Shown piece after piece: positions 1 to 5,511 of a stretch of DNA of 10,064 bases. Position 1 is the stretch's first letter; each line of letters begins with the position of its first letter. The stretch is from DASTRU01 sp035761045 (GTDB taxonomy: Bacteria; Pseudomonadota; Gammaproteobacteria; Burkholderiales; Burkholderiaceae_E), in the NCBI GenBank assembly GCA_035761045.1, contig DASTRU010000119.1, positions 1 through 10,064 on the forward strand, read 5' to 3'. The notes under the pieces are model-generated. The model had not been told where the DNA came from. It saw only the letters and a program-made list of their open reading frames with translations, and ran no database searches. The position numbers and the translations under genes were made by a program.

Positions 1-1412
1 CCCTGTTCAAGAAATCGCGTAAGTCTGGCGAAGAAACGTTGCTGGACGCTGAATCGACCACCCAAGGTGGCCGTGACAGTGTGGGCGCGGCCGATCGCGC
101 CAACTCGCAATTGCGGGCCGATGCGCTAGCGCAAGCCCGCAAGCAGCAAGCGGCGATGACCGCCAAGATCGATCGCATCGAAGAAGAGATGCGCGGCGAG
201 TTTCCAACGATCACCCGCAACTCCGTTCAACCACGTCGCGCCACGCCCGTGCCGCAAGGCGTCAACGTGCCGCAGTCCGCGCGTCAAGAGCCCGACCATG
301 CGTCGGCGCCGCAAGGCGTGGCCTCTAGCCCGCCGACCTTGCCACCGCTCGATCTGTCCACCTCCGGATTGTTGGGCAACACGCATGACATGGGCGCGAT
401 CGATGTCGTCGAGGCCTCGCCCGGTTTGTCGCCCGAGGTGGAAGAAGCGGCGGTGCTGTACGCCAATGGTCAATCGGGCGAATGCATCAAGGCAGTGAAG
501 GATGCGATCGCCGCGGACAGTGGTCATCTTGAAGCATGGTTATTGTTGTTCGAGTTGCATCAGCAGTCGGGCAACTTTCGCGAGTTCGAGGCGCTTGCCG
601 TCGATTACTCGGTGCGGTTTGAAAGCTCGCCGCCGCCATGGCGCGACACGCAACCGGCCAAGCCAGCGCCGGTGGTGAAGACACCTGAAGCGCCCGTCGT
701 GTCCTTGCCGCGTCTATTGGATGCGCAAGTGTCTAAGGAAATCGAGCAGTTCCGCCGTCACGCGAAATTGGATCGTGTTCGTATTGCGTTCGATGCCGTG
801 CGCGAGGCGGATGCGCAAGGCGCGCATCTCGTGCGCGAGTGGTTGCGCGACTTAAGCAAAAGTCGGCAACAGGTTGTGTTGAGTGGTCTTGAAGTCGCGG
901 TCGCGTGTTTGCGTAACGTGCTCAATGCCGGCGAGCGCACTCATCCCGAATCGGTATGGCTGCTGGCGATGGAATTGCTACGCATGCTCCGTCGCGAGAA
1001 GGATTACGACGACTTATCGGTGGACTACACCATTACGTTTGAAGTGTCGCCGCCGCAATACGAAGCACCGCCAGCGCAGGTGAGTGTCGGTGCCGAAGTG
1101 GATAAAGCGGCTTCCGATAAAAGCGCGGCCACGAGTTCCGCTCAAGCCTTGAGCGGAGTCATCACCGGCAAGGCGTTGGACGCCATCACCAAGCTCGATG
1201 CTTGGGCCGCGACGAGCGAGCAGCTCGACATCGATTGCTCGCAGTTGTCGCGAGTGGATTTCGCGGCGGCCGGTAGTCTGTTGAATTGGCTGATGGCGGC
1301 GCAAGCGCGCGGTCGTCAATGCACGTTTCGCAACGTTAATCCGCTCGTTGCCGCCTTGTTCGGCATGATGGGTGTCGGCAACGTGGCCGAGATCATTCGC
1401 CGCAAGAATTAA
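1..1412 (+). CDS. STAS-domain protein with two repeated helical modules (5' end cut off)
   Basis: The reading frame is open from the first full codon at position 3, so the true start lies outside the window; 469 residues are visible. The visible N-terminus (LFKKSRKSGEE) is basic. Then come a short charged helical stretch (about 105-200) and a Pro/Ala-rich linker (about 215-420). A helical module at about 432-647 ends in VDYSVRFESSPPPW, and a second at about 876-1064 ends in VDYTITFEVSPPQY, so the module appears duplicated. The last 90 residues (about 1140-1400) look like a STAS domain: LDIDCSQLSRVDFAAAGSLL fits the family's beta-strand, loop and helix. The Ser/Thr phosphorylated in anti-anti-sigma STAS proteins is replaced by Phe/Ala here, so a phospho-switch is unlikely. 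The function is unknown to me; a binding or scaffold role is inference. The gap of 84 bases and the heat-shock promoter downstream suggest it is transcribed separately from hslVU, at least in part. Confidence 0.8.
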   Translation, partial: LFKKSRKSGEETLLDAESTTQGGRDSVGAADRANSQLRADALAQARKQQAAMTAKIDRIEEEMRGEFPTITRNSVQPRRATPVPQGVNVPQSARQEPDHASAPQGVASSPPTLPPLDLSTSGLLGNTHDMGAIDVVEASPGLSPEVEEAAVLYANGQSGECIKAVKDAIAADSGHLEAWLLLFELHQQSGNFREFEALAVDYSVRFESSPPPWRDTQPAKPAPVVKTPEAPVVSLPRLLDAQVSKEIEQFRRHAKLDRVRIAFDAVREADAQGAHLVREWLRDLSKSRQQVVLSGLEVAVACLRNVLNAGERTHPESVWLLAMELLRMLRREKDYDDLSVDYTITFEVSPPQYEAPPAQVSVGAEVDKAASDKSAATSSAQALSGVITGKALDAITKLDAWAATSEQLDIDCSQLSRVDFAAAGSLLNWLMAAQARGRQCTFRNVNPLVAALFGMMGVGNVAEIIRRKN

Positions 1413-1440
1413 GTCAAGCGTGTCTCGCGCGAGGCGAGGC

Positions 1441-1469
1441 CTTGCAATGTCGTGCCGGCATCCCCATGT
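1441..1469 (+). promoter_or_regulatory. Predicted sigma-32 heat-shock promoter for hslVU
   Basis: CTTGCA at 1441-1446 matches the sigma-32 -35 core CTTGAA at five of six bases. After a 15-base spacer, CCCCATGT at 1462-1469 fits the -10 consensus CCCCATNT completely. The expected transcription start is some 25 bases before the hslV ATG, leaving room for the ribosome binding site CAGGAG at 1482-1487. hslVU is a sigma-32 heat-shock operon in E. coli, so position and sequence agree. No sigma-70 type promoter is obvious in this gap. Confidence 0.75.
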
Positions 1470-1496
1470 GCTGCGATTCTTCAGGAGTCGCGTTTC

Positions 1497-2033
1497 ATGG
1501 AACAGTTTCATGGCACCACCATCTTGTCGGCCCGACGCGGAAATCGCGTGGCGTTGGGCGGCGATGGACAGGTCACCTTAGGCAATATCGTCGTCAAGGG
1601 CAGCGCGCGTAAGGTGCGTCGCTTGTATAACGATCGCATCCTCGCGGGGTTCGCCGGCGGCACGGCCGACGCCTTTACCTTGTTCGAACGTTTTGAATCC
1701 AAGCTCGACAAGCATCAAGGCAATCTGCTGCGCAGCGCGGTGGAGCTCGCGAAGGATTGGCGCACCGATCGCATCTTGCGTCGCTTAGAGGCCATGCTCG
1801 CGGTGGCCGATCGCGAACATTCGCTCATCATCACCGGCAATGGCGATGTGTTGGAGCCCGAGCATGGCTTGGTCGCCATCGGCTCCGGTGGCGCTTATGC
1901 GCAAGCCGCGGCGCGCGCGTTGCTTGACCATAGCGAACTCGCGCCGACCGACATCGTAAAAAAAGCACTCACGATCGCCGGCGATTTGTGCATCTACACC
2001 AACCAGTCGCACACGATCGAGTCGCTCGACTGA
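1497..2033 (+). CDS. hslV: HslV, peptidase subunit of the HslVU ATP-dependent protease
   Basis: HslV forms a double hexameric ring of N-terminal-nucleophile threonine peptidases in the cytoplasm, which degrades proteins unfolded by HslU. The 178-residue product matches the family along its length, with GGDGQVTLGN, KVRRLYND, GFAGGTADAFTLFERFE, ELAKDWRTDR, IITGNGDV, IGSGG and CIYTN blocks. The ATG at 1497 is chosen because CAGGAG lies 9 bases upstream and because the protein then starts MEQFHG-TT. The first Thr (residue 7) is the nucleophile exposed by removing a six-residue propeptide; Asp23 and Lys39 fall at the positions of E. coli mature Asp17 and Lys33. A longer frame reaching back to 1452 has no matching family sequence and would run through the promoter. 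hslU follows after 27 bases, so the two are surely one operon. Confidence 0.97.
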   Translation: MEQFHGTTILSARRGNRVALGGDGQVTLGNIVVKGSARKVRRLYNDRILAGFAGGTADAFTLFERFESKLDKHQGNLLRSAVELAKDWRTDRILRRLEAMLAVADREHSLIITGNGDVLEPEHGLVAIGSGGAYAQAAARALLDHSELAPTDIVKKALTIAGDLCIYTNQSHTIESLD

Positions 2034-2060
2034 TCTCGCGCTTCATCCTTTCAGGCTCGT

Positions 2061-3398
2061 ATGAATTCCGTGATGACTCCCGCCGAAATCGTCGGCGAAC
2101 TCGACAAACACATCATTGGCCAACACAAGGCGAAGAAAGCCGTGGCGGTAGCCTTGCGCAATCGTTGGCGACGTCAGCAAGTGGCCGAACCACTCCGACA
2201 CGAGATCACGCCGAAGAATATTTTGATGATCGGTCCAACGGGTGTTGGCAAGACCGAAATCGCGCGGCGTTTGGCCAAGCTGGCCGATGCGCCGTTCGTG
2301 AAGGTCGAGGCTACTAAGTTCACCGAAGTCGGATATGTCGGCCGTGATGTCGACACCATCATTCGCGACTTGGCGGAAATTGCCGTCAAGCAAGCGCGCG
2401 AGGCCGAGATGCGCAAGGTGCGCACGCTCGCGCAAGACCGCGCGGAAGATCGCGTGCTCGATGTGTTGTTACCGCCGTCGCGCGATTTTGGTTTTCAACC
2501 GCACGAGGCCGCGCGCGAAGACAACCCTACGCGCCAAACATTTCGCAAGCGTCTACGCGAAGGCCAACTCGACGACAAGGAAATCGAAATCGAGTTACGC
2601 GAGTCCATGCCCGAGCTGCAAATGATGGCGCCGCCCGGCATGGAGGAACTGACTTCGCAAATTCAATCGATGTTCGCGGGCATGGGCCAAGGCAAGCGCA
2701 AGATGCGCAAGCTCAAGATCGCCGAAGCGCTCAAGCTTCTTACCGAGGAGGAAGCAGCGAAGCTCATCAACGACGAAGACTTAAAGCGCAACGCGATCAA
2801 CAATCTTGAACAAAACGGCATCGTGTTCATCGACGAGGTCGACAAAATCGCGAGTCGATCCGACGTGCATGGTGCCGACGTCTCGCGTCAAGGCGTGCAA
2901 CGCGATTTGCTGCCGTTGGTGGAAGGCACGACGGTGACGACTAAGTACGGCATGGTGCGCACCGATCACATCTTGTTCGTCGCATCGGGCGCGTTTCATT
3001 TGAGCAAGCCCAGCGATCTCATCCCCGAGTTGCAAGGGCGCTTTCCGATTCGAGTTGAGCTCGACTCCTTATCGGCTGAAGATTTCGAGGCGATCTTGAC
3101 GAAGACCGACGCCTCGCTCGTCAAGCAATATCAAGCGTTGTTGGATACCGAACAGGTCAAGCTCGAGTTCACGCCCGACGGCGTGCAACGCCTCGCGCAA
3201 ATCGCGTTCAACGTGAATGAAAAGACCGAAAACATCGGTGCTCGTCGTTTGTATACGGTGATGGAAAAGCTGCTGGAGGAAATCAGCTTTTCGGCCGAGG
3301 AGAACGCGGGTGAAGCGGTACGCATCGACAGCGCGTATGTCGACGGCAAGTTGGGCGAACTCGCCGTCAACGAAGACTTGTCGCGTTACGTGCTGTAA
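2061..3398 (+). CDS. hslU: HslU, AAA+ unfoldase ATPase of the HslVU protease
   Basis: HslU is a hexameric AAA+ ATPase (ClpX/HslU type) that binds, unfolds and threads substrates into HslV. The 445-residue length is close to the 443 of E. coli. In order: N-terminal DKHIIGQ (15-21), Walker A GPTGVGKT (58-65), pore loop GYVG (91-94), the HslU-specific I domain (about 110-240, charged and helical), Walker B IVFIDEVDK (254-262), the arginine finger in GRFPIR (Arg327), sensor 2 GARRL (394-398), and a C-terminal LSRYVL tail like the one that inserts into HslV. The ATG at 2061 gives MNSVMTPAEIVGELD, which aligns with known starts; the ribosome binding site is weak, so coupling to hslV translation is likely. 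The stop is only 3 bases from the stop of phoB on the other strand. Confidence 0.98.
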   Translation: MNSVMTPAEIVGELDKHIIGQHKAKKAVAVALRNRWRRQQVAEPLRHEITPKNILMIGPTGVGKTEIARRLAKLADAPFVKVEATKFTEVGYVGRDVDTIIRDLAEIAVKQAREAEMRKVRTLAQDRAEDRVLDVLLPPSRDFGFQPHEAAREDNPTRQTFRKRLREGQLDDKEIEIELRESMPELQMMAPPGMEELTSQIQSMFAGMGQGKRKMRKLKIAEALKLLTEEEAAKLINDEDLKRNAINNLEQNGIVFIDEVDKIASRSDVHGADVSRQGVQRDLLPLVEGTTVTTKYGMVRTDHILFVASGAFHLSKPSDLIPELQGRFPIRVELDSLSAEDFEAILTKTDASLVKQYQALLDTEQVKLEFTPDGVQRLAQIAFNVNEKTENIGARRLYTVMEKLLEEISFSAEENAGEAVRIDSAYVDGKLGELAVNEDLSRYVL

Positions 3399-3401
3399 AC
3401 A

Positions 3402-4103
3402 TTAGGCCGTGATGAGCGGCGTGGCGGTAAACCGGTATCCGGCGCCACGCACCGTCTCCACGTGCTTGTCGTGGCCGCTGCCGTGAAGCGCCGCGCGCAG
3501 GCGCTTGATGTGCACGTCCACCGTGCGTTCCTCGACGAACACATGGTCGCCCCACACCTGGTCGAGCAACTGTGTTCGCGAATGCACGCGTTCGCCATGC
3601 GTCATGAAGAAATGCAGCAAGCGAAACTCGGTCGGCCCCATGTCGATGGGTTTGCCATGGGCCGTCACGCGGTGGGTGGTGGGATCGAGGCGCAAGCCCG
3701 CGATCTCCACCGCGTCATCGGTTAATTGCGGCGCACGCCGACGCAACACCGCCTTAATGCGCGCAAGCAATTCGCGAGGACTAAATGGCTTGGTGATGTA
3801 ATCGTCCGCCCCGGCTTCCAGCCCGGCGATCTTGTCTTCCTCGTCGGTGCGCGCCGTCAGCATGATGATTGGCACCTGCTTCGTGCGTTCGTCGGCGCGG
3901 AGTTGCCGCGCGAATTGCAAGCCGGAGTGACCGGGCAGCATCCAATCGAGGATCACCACGTCGGGTAACTCGGCGCGGATCAGGGTCGTCGCTTGCTCGG
4001 TATTGAACGCGCGCAAGGTTTTATGGCCCGCAAAGCTTAAATTCACCGAGATGAGTTCTTGAATCGCGGGTTCGTCTTCGACGACAAGTATCGTGCTGGC
4101 CAT
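3402..4103 (-). CDS. phoB: PhoB, phosphate-regulon response regulator
   Basis: PhoB is the cytoplasmic transcription factor which, when phosphorylated by PhoR in low phosphate, binds Pho boxes and switches on phosphate-uptake genes. The 233-residue protein has an N-terminal receiver domain (1-122) with acidic pocket Glu9/Asp10, phospho-acceptor Asp53 in ILDWMLPG, Thr83, and Lys105 in DDYITKPFSP, followed by an OmpR/PhoB winged helix (about 130-230) with GPTEFRLLHFFMTH, the recognition-helix region RTVDVHIKRLR and the wing VRGAGYRF. The close match to E. coli PhoB in both halves (DWMLPG, MGPTEF, TVRGxGYRF) supports PhoB rather than another OmpR-family member. A Pho box lies 47 bases before the start codon, consistent with autoactivation. 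phoR, usually the next gene, is absent: hslU converges from the other side. No strong ribosome binding site is seen. Confidence 0.94.
   Translation of the reverse strand: MASTILVVEDEPAIQELISVNLSFAGHKTLRAFNTEQATTLIRAELPDVVILDWMLPGHSGLQFARQLRADERTKQVPIIMLTARTDEEDKIAGLEAGADDYITKPFSPRELLARIKAVLRRRAPQLTDDAVEIAGLRLDPTTHRVTAHGKPIDMGPTEFRLLHFFMTHGERVHSRTQLLDQVWGDHVFVEERTVDVHIKRLRAALHGSGHDKHVETVRGAGYRFTATPLITA
3419..3450. other. Strong hairpin in the phoB 3' end, just past the hslU stop
   Basis: GCGTGGCG (3419-3426) and CGCCACGC (3443-3450) are perfect inverted repeats. Between them CCGG-TAT-CCGG (3432-3442) stacks an inner four-pair stem, leaving a five-base bulge. It starts 20 bases after the hslU stop codon and lies inside phoB coding sequence (the region of the GYRF wing). 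There is no T tract on either side, so it is not a classical rho-independent terminator. It might protect the 3' end of the hslVU transcript or assist termination between the convergent genes; it may also be a by-product of GC-rich coding sequence. Confidence 0.35.
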
Positions 4104-4134
4104 GGGATGTTGGGCCTCGAAAATGGACGGAGCG

Positions 4135-4140
4135 AGTCTA
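4135..4140 (-). promoter_or_regulatory. Putative -10 element of the phoB promoter
   Basis: On the - strand this reads TAGACT, four of six bases of TATAAT. It starts exactly 10 bases downstream of the Pho box, the spacing seen in PhoB-activated promoters, where the box replaces the -35 element. The hexamer itself is weak; the spacing is the main support. Confidence 0.5.
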
Positions 4141-4150
4141 TGAATGCCCT

Positions 4151-4168
4151 GTGACAGCGCGGTGACAG
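4151..4168 (-). promoter_or_regulatory. Pho box (PhoB binding site) upstream of phoB
   Basis: Read on the - strand the 18 bases are CTGTCAC-CGCG-CTGTCAC: two identical 7-base direct repeats with a 4-base spacer, the 11-base period of the E. coli Pho box (CTGTCAT, four A/T bases, CTGTCAT-like). The spacer is GC-rich rather than AT-rich, as may be expected in a GC-rich genome. Orientation and distance fit activation of phoB itself. The opposite gene (DUF971, start 4208) lies 39 bases away, so a bound PhoB could also affect its promoter. Confidence 0.8.
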
Positions 4169-4180
4169 CATACGCTTGGC

Positions 4181-4186
4181 TACACT
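4181..4186 (+). promoter_or_regulatory. Putative -10 element for the DUF971-ubiE transcript
   Basis: TACACT, four of six bases of TATAAT, sits 21 bases before the DUF971 start codon. No -35 hexamer is found at 16-18 bases upstream; that region is the Pho box spacer and second repeat. The site is suggested by position and is weak by sequence. Confidence 0.3.
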
Positions 4187-4207
4187 GCCCGATTGAGGAG
4201 ATTTTCC

Positions 4208-4657
4208 ATGACCCATCCCGATCCAGCCCCGTCGCCGCCGACCGACATCACCTTGCATGCCAAGTCGCGCATGCTCGAAATCGGTTTCGCCGACGGCAAA
4301 CGGTTTCGCTTGCCGTTCGAGTTCTTGCGTGTGTGGAGTCCATCGGCCGAGGTGCGCGGGCACGGGCCGGGGCAGGAAGTGCTGCAGGTGGGCAAGCGCG
4401 ACGTGGGCATCCGCGCGCTTGAACCCGTGGGCCATTACGCCGTTCAACCGCATTTCGACGACGGCCACGACACCGGAATTTTTTCGTGGGACTACTTGTA
4501 TTGGTTAGGCGAGCATCAAGAGGCCTTGTGGGCCGATTACTTGCGGCGCTTGGACGAGGCCAAGGCCTCGCGCGATCCATCGCCTCCCGCGTCGGCGCCA
4601 GCAGGCGATGTGGAAGGGTTTCGTTCCGTGGAGTTTAAAAAGGGCCATGCGTCGTGA
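4208..4657 (+). CDS. DUF971 (GBBH-like N-terminal domain) protein
   Basis: The 149-residue protein matches the DUF971 family, which resembles the N-terminal domain of gamma-butyrobetaine hydroxylase. Family blocks seen are a strand pair near DITLHAKSRMLEIGFADG, then LPFEFLRVWSPSAEVRGHGP (about 37-56), the KRDVGI/LEPVGHYAVQ stretch, and DDGHDTGIFSWDYLYWLG (about 94-111). In animal GBBH this domain holds a zinc site of three Cys and one His; this protein has no cysteine, so only the His in DDGHDTG could remain. The C-terminal 35 residues are a Pro/Ala-rich tail. The ATG at 4208 is preferred to an upstream TTG (4193) because GAGGAG at 4195-4200 is a good ribosome binding site for it. Its stop overlaps the ubiE start by 4 bases, so a role tied to UbiE or quinone synthesis is plausible, but the function is unproven. 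Confidence 0.9.
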   Translation: MTHPDPAPSPPTDITLHAKSRMLEIGFADGKRFRLPFEFLRVWSPSAEVRGHGPGQEVLQVGKRDVGIRALEPVGHYAVQPHFDDGHDTGIFSWDYLYWLGEHQEALWADYLRRLDEAKASRDPSPPASAPAGDVEGFRSVEFKKGHAS

Positions 4658-5391
4658 GCGATAAAACCACGCATTTTGGATTCGAGACCGTCGACGAAGC
4701 GGTCAAGGCGCGCCGCGTCGCCCAAGTGTTCTCATCCGTCGCGACCAAGTACGACGTGATGAACGATTTGATGTCGCTTGGTTTACATCGCGCATGGAAA
4801 GCGTTCACCGTGATGCAAGCCGGCGTGCGCGAGGGCGACCAGGTGTTGGACGTGGCGGGCGGCACCGCCGATCTTGCGCGCGCCTTCGCGCGTCGGGTCG
4901 GCCCGACGGGGCGCGTGTGGTTGACCGATATCAACGACGCCATGTTGCGCGTTGGGCGCGATCGTCTCGTCGATGATGGTGTGTTGATGCCGGTCACCCA
5001 ATGCGACGCCGAACGGCTTCCGTTCAAGTCCAACAGCTTTGACGTCGTCACCGTGGCCTTTGGTTTGCGCAACATGACGCACAAGGACGTCGCGCTCGCC
5101 GAGATGGCGCGCGTGCTCAAGCCCGGCGGGAAGTTGCTCGTGCTGGAGTTCAGCCGCGTGGACCGGCGGCTCGCGCCGATTTACGACGTCTACAGCTTTA
5201 AGGTCTTGCCGTGGCTTGGAAAGAAAATTGCGGGGGACGCGGATAGCTATCGATATTTGGCCGAATCCATTCGCATGCATCCCGACCAACAAACCTTGCG
5301 TCAAATGATGCTCGATGCCGGACTCGACCGTGTCGATGTGCACAACCTGACGGGCGGAGTGGTCGCATTACACAAAGGCGTGAAGTTCTAG
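4654..5391 (+). CDS. ubiE: UbiE, ubiquinone/menaquinone C-methyltransferase
   Basis: UbiE (COQ5 family) uses S-adenosylmethionine to methylate the ring of the demethoxy-benzoquinol intermediate of ubiquinone synthesis, and demethylmenaquinol where menaquinone is made. The 245-residue protein has the class I methyltransferase motif I VLDVAGGTADLA (64-75), the acidic motif LTDIN (Asp92), CDAERLPF (117-124), and the family signature FGLRNM (136-141) followed by ALAEMARVLKPGG and LVLEFSR. The N-terminal HFGFETVDEAVKARRVAQVF and YDVMNDLMSLGLHRAWK are typical of UbiE, as is the end VVALHKGVKF. The GTG start forms a GTGA overlap with the DUF971 stop; an AAGGG at 4640-4644 could serve as ribosome binding site. 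Length and motifs are complete. Confidence 0.97.
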   Translation: MSDKTTHFGFETVDEAVKARRVAQVFSSVATKYDVMNDLMSLGLHRAWKAFTVMQAGVREGDQVLDVAGGTADLARAFARRVGPTGRVWLTDINDAMLRVGRDRLVDDGVLMPVTQCDAERLPFKSNSFDVVTVAFGLRNMTHKDVALAEMARVLKPGGKLLVLEFSRVDRRLAPIYDVYSFKVLPWLGKKIAGDADSYRYLAESIRMHPDQQTLRQMMLDAGLDRVDVHNLTGGVVALHKGVKF

Positions 5392-5417
5392 GCGGGGCGG
5401 CGAACAACGCGGTTTCA

Positions 5418-5494
5418 CAACCTCGTGCGAGTTCGAGAACAAATGCGCCGACATGAAATCGAAACCACGCACAATCAAGATATGAACGAGGTTG
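5418..5494 (+). other. Inverted repeat in the leader of the Tim44-like gene
   Basis: CAACCTCGT (5418-5426) and ACGAGGTTG (5486-5494) are perfect 9-base inverted repeats enclosing 59 bases of the 120-base gap between ubiE and the next gene. A second ACGAGG (5498-5503) overlaps the ribosome binding site AGGAGA (5501-5506), so the CCTCGT segment could pair with either copy. If the RNA folds so, one form leaves the ribosome site free and the other covers it. This is a pattern seen by eye, without energy calculation. Confidence 0.3.
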
Positions 5495-5500
5495 GGGACG

Positions 5501-5506
5501 AGGAGA
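5501..5506 (+). promoter_or_regulatory. Ribosome binding site fixing the start of the Tim44-like gene
   Basis: AGGAGA stands 5 bases before the ATG at 5512. Other in-frame starts at 5425, 5443 and 5482 lack such a site and would put a hydrophilic stretch ahead of the signal peptide, so 5512 is preferred. Confidence 0.8.
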
Positions 5507-5511
5507 GAAAC

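Noticed and set aside
1424..1433. Palindrome CTCGCGCGAG after the STAS gene, as a terminator
   Set aside because: Perfect palindrome but with no loop bases and no T run, so it would not form a terminator hairpin; it could be an operator, but nothing supports that.
1014..1511. Open frame of 165 codons on the - strand covering the STAS domain and the hslV promoter
   Set aside because: No family resemblance; it crosses a promoter and the hslV start, and is best explained by base composition.
4151..4186. GTGACA on the + strand as a -35 element for the DUF971 gene
   Set aside because: The two GTGACA copies lie 13 and 24 bases from the TACACT hexamer, outside the usual 16-18; they are better explained as the Pho box half-sites read backwards.
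4783..5343. Open frame of 186 codons on the - strand under ubiE
   Set aside because: His/Arg-rich product without recognisable motifs, opposite a conserved gene; taken as a compositional shadow.
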